Source of the DNA: Corythucha ciliata
Taxonomy: Eukaryota; Arthropoda; Insecta; Hemiptera; Tingidae
Direction: 5' to 3'
Assembly (NCBI GenBank): GCA_038030265.1
Contig: CM075943.1
Coordinates: 992,001 to 1,056,000 of the forward strand
Length of the DNA: 64,000 nt
A program made the position numbers and the translations under genes. The notes beneath the pieces were generated by a model. That model did no database searches and was not told where the DNA came from. It was given only the letters and a program-made list of their open reading frames with translations. Within the stretch, counting starts at the first letter, position 1; every line of letters starts with the position of its first letter. Shown piece after piece: positions 60,066 to 64,000 of this stretch.

Positions 60066-60780
60066 GGAGTTATATTGCACAACTGTCTGACGCTTAACGT
60101 TTACGGTTATGTGACGTCCCCACAAGCGTAGCCGTTTGTGTCTGTGGAAAAAGAGTTATTAGTGAGTTAATGCATAACCGTTTGACGGTTAACGTTAACG
60201 CTTATGTGAGGTCATGATAAGCGTAAAATTCAAATTTTGAGTTTAAGCGTTAATGACAAACGTTTAAAGACAGTAGTGAGTTATTGCACAACCGTCTGAC
60301 GGTTAACGTTAACGGTTATGTGACGTCATGATATGCGTAAAATTCGAATTTTGAATTGAAGCGTTAATCACAAACGTTTAAAGACCAGTATGAGGAGGTG
60401 TTTAATTAATTTGTTTGAAGCAATTAAGTGCATCTATGCCCTACCATGTGTTCATATTTTAGCGCATATTATTTGCAATAACTATTTTTCCACCGACACA
60501 AGCGGCTACGCTTGCGTGACGTCACATAATCGTTAACGTTAACCGTCAGACGGTTATGCAATAACTCCCTATTGCAAATAATAGTTGCGCTAAAATATGA
60601 ACACATGGTAGGGCATAGATGCACTTAATTGCTTCAAATGATTTAATGAAACACCTCCTCATATATGGTCTTTAAACGTTTGTGATTAACGCTTAAACTC
60701 GAAATTTGAATTTTACGCTTATCATGACGTCACATAACCGTTAACGTTAACCGTCAGACGGTTATGCAATAACTCCCTAT
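60066..60780. mobile_element. Nested cluster of MITE family P
   Basis: The ends are GGGAGTTAT...TGCA at the left and the inverted TGCAATAACTCCC at the right, with TA outside each. At least three copies of the block ACGGTTAACGTTAACGG lie in alternating orientation, near 60100, 60190 and 60305, and inverted near 60535 and 60740. The block is itself palindromic. Internal text ATGCCCTACCATG appears once per orientation. It reads as repeated insertion of a MITE into itself. Confidence 0.75.
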
Positions 60781-60904
60781 TATCAATCAGTCAAATAAGT
60801 AAATATCTAATTAATTTTGATATGGAAGAATGTTCACGCCCCTCCACTTAAAATATCCCCACCACTTCTCGATGATTTTTCCATACTAACCTTTACATCA
60901 CCCC

Positions 60905-60998
60905 ACCAAAATAAAAGGCAGACACAGTTGCTCGTAGACCGTCTCGGGGAGTAGTTAAGACTCCATGCGCTCTTGAGATTCCCGTTCGTAGGGGTAAG
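60905..60998 (+). promoter_or_regulatory. Candidate promoter and short first exon
   Basis: ATAAAAGGC at about 60911 is followed by CAGACACAGTTGCTCG. About 80 bp later GTAGGG meets GTAAGT (60993), a good splice donor. It has no ATG-led coding capacity of note. Weak evidence, listed for comparison with the other leader units. Confidence 0.3.
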
Positions 60999-61050
60999 TG
61001 GTTAAGGCGAAAGGGGATGCCAAGCGTGCGCGCGCGAAACATTCGCGGAC

Positions 61051-63185
61051 GTGGCGGCACTCCTTACGGCTCCAAAAATGGTCCGGTTTTATTTTGAAAA
61101 ATGGATTTTACTCGGGTACTAAAACCACAATTCGCGTCGTTAATCTTGTTTTAGATTTCACCTCGTAACCCAAAAATCAGACACACAAAATCTCGATTTT
61201 TTTTAAATTTGGAAAAATCATGTACAGCCCAGTTGTAGGATAAGTCACTGGTTCCAAAAATTTTTTTAGATTCACGATCGGATAACAATTAACGCCCGAA
61301 ACAGAAAAATCGTGAATACAATAGAACACCCCCGCGCGCCACCTATCATGGGTGGGTGTTGGAAAGAGGGATTCTTACTTGCAGTCAAGGTCACATGCCT
61401 CATTCACCTCGCAGGTCGTGTTTTTTGTTCTCTATACCTTCTTTTTTTACGTAAAAACAATAATGTTATACATTAAAAGTGAATCCGGCGAATCACAGTC
61501 GAATGCCCTGTGTCCTGTGTATAAGTTTATTAAATAAAACCTCATTCATTAGGGATTTTTCTTGTGTAAAATATCATTGGTAATTTGGTATCCTGCCCTG
61601 ATTGGTTCGGTGCACAGGGTGGAGCTCAGCGACCAGCGCATGCATGTAAAATACGTGATACATACGATGCAGCTAAATGTTTGAAAATACCTATGTAATA
61701 TACATTTCTTCATGAGGACAGATATTTTTCAGGACAAGAGCACAGGTAAATAGTAAATCTGACAATAAGACCAATGCGGCAATGCATAATAAGTGTTGTA
61801 TTTGTGGGAACATTCCCGATTCTTCGTTATACATATATGTTTTAGAAAAAGAAAAGATGGGAAAAAGAAGACTGAAGTAAAGCAAGTGATTGTCCTGAAG
61901 GATTTATACTTCCATGATGTATTTAGGGGTGGCAACTGCCCCACTAAATCTGCTCTTTCGAGTCTAGGGGAGGGAAGCTGCCTACCTCTGCCCCCTCTGG
62001 CTACGCCCATGATTGTTTCCATGATGTTATAGGTCCGTTTCATTGTTTCTTGAGTGCTACACTTCTGAAGGAAGTCATCTGCTTTCATTCAATGTTTTAA
62101 AATAAGTCAATGAGATCACATGATTTTCTACACTAGTGCAACACTAGAAAAACAATGGAAGCTACTTTACCCGAGCAACAAGAAGCTGCCTACCAAGTAG
62201 GTATCAGCCGAACTACCACCGGTTTTGGGCGGACAAGCCCGCGTTGTGGTTTGCTCAGATTGAATCACGTCACCAATTTATAGAGGAACTGAACGGTTAA
62301 ATAATAAAATTGGCTTCATTCACAAAGAAATAAAAACGCGGAACGGGAGAAAACAGGGAAACTCTAAAGCCGAAATCAAAAGGTCTCTTCCATCGATTTG
62401 CTAGTGCTGCACTAGTGTAGAGAGACATGTGATCTCGTTGAACTATTTTGAAAAATGTAATGAAACGAGATGACTTTCTTCGAAAGTGTAGCACTCCCGA
62501 AGCAGTAGGTCCGATCCATTGTTTGGCGAGTGCTACACTTTTGAAGAAAATCATCTGGTTTCATTTAATTTTTCAAAATAAGTCAATGAGATCACATTAC
62601 TTTCTACACTAGTGCAGCACAAGCAAAACAATGGGAAGTTATCTCCTTTTTTTATACACGGTGTACATAGATTTTTAGGATTGATCTCTTGAGAAAAAAG
62701 TCACTGCCGTGCCTAATTTCATAATACGCTATTTGAAGGGAACATTTCCATCTCAACCTCCGGAACTTCAACAATGATAAGCTGAAATTTCTTGAAATAG
62801 ACGTGGCAACACCGCATAATGTGACAAGTGACCTTGACCGCAAGTGCAGTGATGAAGTAGGAGTCTCTCTTTCCAACACCCACCCATGGTTGGTGGCGCG
62901 CGAGGGTGTTCTATTGTATTATTCACGATTTCTCTGTTTCGTGCGCTAATTATTATCCGATCGTGAATCTAGAAAATGTTTTGGAACCAGTGACTTATCC
63001 TACAACAGACTGTACATGATTTTTCCAAATTTATAAAAAATCGAGATTTTGTGGGTCTGATTTTTGGGTTACGAGGTGAAATCTAAAAAAAAAGGTTACC
63101 GACGCGAATTGTAGATTTAATACCGGAGTAAAATCCATTTTTCAAAATTAAAATCGGACCATTTTTGGAGCCGTGAGGAGTGCCG
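61051..63185. mobile_element. Large inverted-repeat element, ~350-bp arms
   Basis: 61051-61400 and 62825-63185 are inverted copies with moderate divergence (GGCACTCC, GGCTCCAAAAATGGTCCG, AATCATGTACAG, CCAGTGACTTATCC, CAACACCCACCCATG). About 1.4 kb lies between them, holding other MITEs but no recognised gene. It may be a foldback transposon or two facing insertions. The outer edge of the right arm meets the promoter-like TATATT at 63172. Confidence 0.65.
62028..62640. mobile_element. Three copies of the GGTCCGTTCCATTG MITE family
   Basis: About 62028-62160, 62378-62515 and 62510-62640 share GTGCTACACTT, TTTCTACACTAGTGCA, TCAATGAGATCACAT and ACAATGG with the copy at 22233-22380. The last two abut. 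They lie inside the large inverted-repeat element. Confidence 0.65.
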
Positions 63186-63773
63186 CCGCAGCGCCTATAT
63201 TCCCTCTCACTTGCAAACTTGCCAGTCGGTACGTGTAAACGAGCAGTTTGTCAGCGAGTGTGTGCAAGTTTACGCAGCCTCGTTTAGTTCTCGCTGTGTG
63301 TTGTCATGCTTGTCGTGTTGCCAGTGCGTACGCTTACGCAGTCTCGTTCAGTTCTCGCTGTGTGTTGTCATCCTCGTCGTGTTGCCAGTGCGTACGTTTA
63401 CGCAGTCTCATTCTCTCATTCAGTTCTCGCTGTGTGTGTTTTCATCCTCGTCGTGTTGCCAGTGCGTATTTCTACGCAGTACTCGTCCTTGTTCTCTTAA
63501 AGTTTCGTCAGTGCGTATCTTTACGCAGTCCTCATCCAGTGTTCGTCGTGACCGTCAGTGCGTTTTTCTACGCAATCTTCGCCCCTGCCCTCTTCAAGTT
63601 TCGTCGGTGCGTATTTTTACGCAGAGCTCGTCAAGTTTCGTCGGTGCGTATTTTTACGCAGAGCTCGTCAAGTTTCGTCGGTGCGTATTTTTCCGCCATT
63701 TCTCGTCGTCCGCAACACCTCAACAAGTTGGGCCGAACTTTATGAAATTTCACCCCGAATCAATTACTGATTA
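63172..63773 (+). other. Candidate leader exon with ~62-bp TGCGTAC repeats
   Basis: The unit GCCAGTGCGTACG-TTTACGCAGTC followed by TCGTTCAGTTCTCGCTGTG repeats from about 63245 to 63700 with shortening units. TATATT stands at 63172, and GTGAGTA at 63774 would be a splice donor. The 187-, 165- and 70-codon frames in three registers are Cys/Ser/Val/Arg-rich readings of the repeat, so not proteins. The GCGTAC motif is shared with the minus-strand leader at 57.9-58.4 kb. Confidence 0.45.
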
Positions 63774-64000
63774 GTGAGTACTATCTGCCCCAGTGGCGGT
63801 TCTAGGGGCCAAAAACAGGTGAGACGATACCCCTTCAGCCCCGCCCCCCCATACCATCACATCTGAGCACAGAACAGCACAAGATGGAGCGCAACATAGA
63901 ACAAAATTATTTGAGAACGATCCATACACGCACAGCGTCAATCGCCTCTTAATACAGCCCTCTCTCCCCGCTACTAAAAAATCATTCAATGATTAATGTT

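Noticed and set aside
63211..63774. 187-codon Cys/Ser/Val-rich open frame, with overlapping open frames in other registers
   Set aside because: All three registers are open because the tandem repeat unit lacks stops, and the peptides are simple repeats of the DNA unit. No start context or domain.

Overview
This is a gene-poor, transposon-rich piece of a eukaryotic nuclear genome, most likely an arthropod and plausibly an insect. The reasons are spliced genes with GT-AG introns, many MITEs, hAT, PIF/Harbinger, Ty3/gypsy and poly-A retroelement remains, and a combined Mutator-like transposase/YqaJ protein of a kind I associate with arthropod genomes. The species cannot be named from the sequence. 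Positions 9632-10131 are a 500-N scaffold gap. Two spliced genes can be reconstructed with every reading phase agreeing. The first is a four-exon Myb/SANT-like DNA-binding gene on the plus strand (4157-5145, 224 aa). The second is a 16-exon minus-strand gene (21405 down to 14532, 882 aa) that joins a Mutator-like (MULE) transposase domain with an apparent D-D-E triad to a C-terminal YqaJ-type nuclease domain. It has no stop or frameshift in the inferred exons and is the most interesting object in the window. Layout: 1-3370 is a degenerate array of about 30-bp repeats built on a GCGAATTAGCGC core. The same family returns inverted at about 6800-8510 and as diverged patches near 33 kb, 47.6 kb, 54.8 kb and 55.8 kb. 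8.8-10.7 kb holds a broken gypsy integrase tail and two poly-A retroelement 3' ends around the gap. 11.6-11.9 kb is a long palindrome. 14.5-21.4 kb is the Mutator-YqaJ gene. 22-29 kb is a mosaic of dispersed repeats and insertions. 29-36.7 kb has no gene I can support. 37.1-39.2 kb is a PIF/Harbinger element with a MADF/Myb-like ORF. 39.8-46.0 kb is a young gypsy element with LTRs that differ at one base by eye. 46-49.3 kb is nested MITEs and a tRNA-derived palindrome. 50.3-51.2, 57.85-58.5 and 63.2-63.8 kb look like TATA-type promoters followed by repeat-filled leader exons ending at strong splice donors. 51.8-54.7 kb holds two insertions with 8-bp target duplications. 59.0-59.7 kb has a tRNA-like gene beside an unknown zinc-ribbon-like ORF. 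60-63.2 kb is MITEs inside and beside a large inverted repeat. A recurring theme is that several insertions can be compared with an empty paralogous copy elsewhere in the same window, so their borders and target-site duplications can be read directly.
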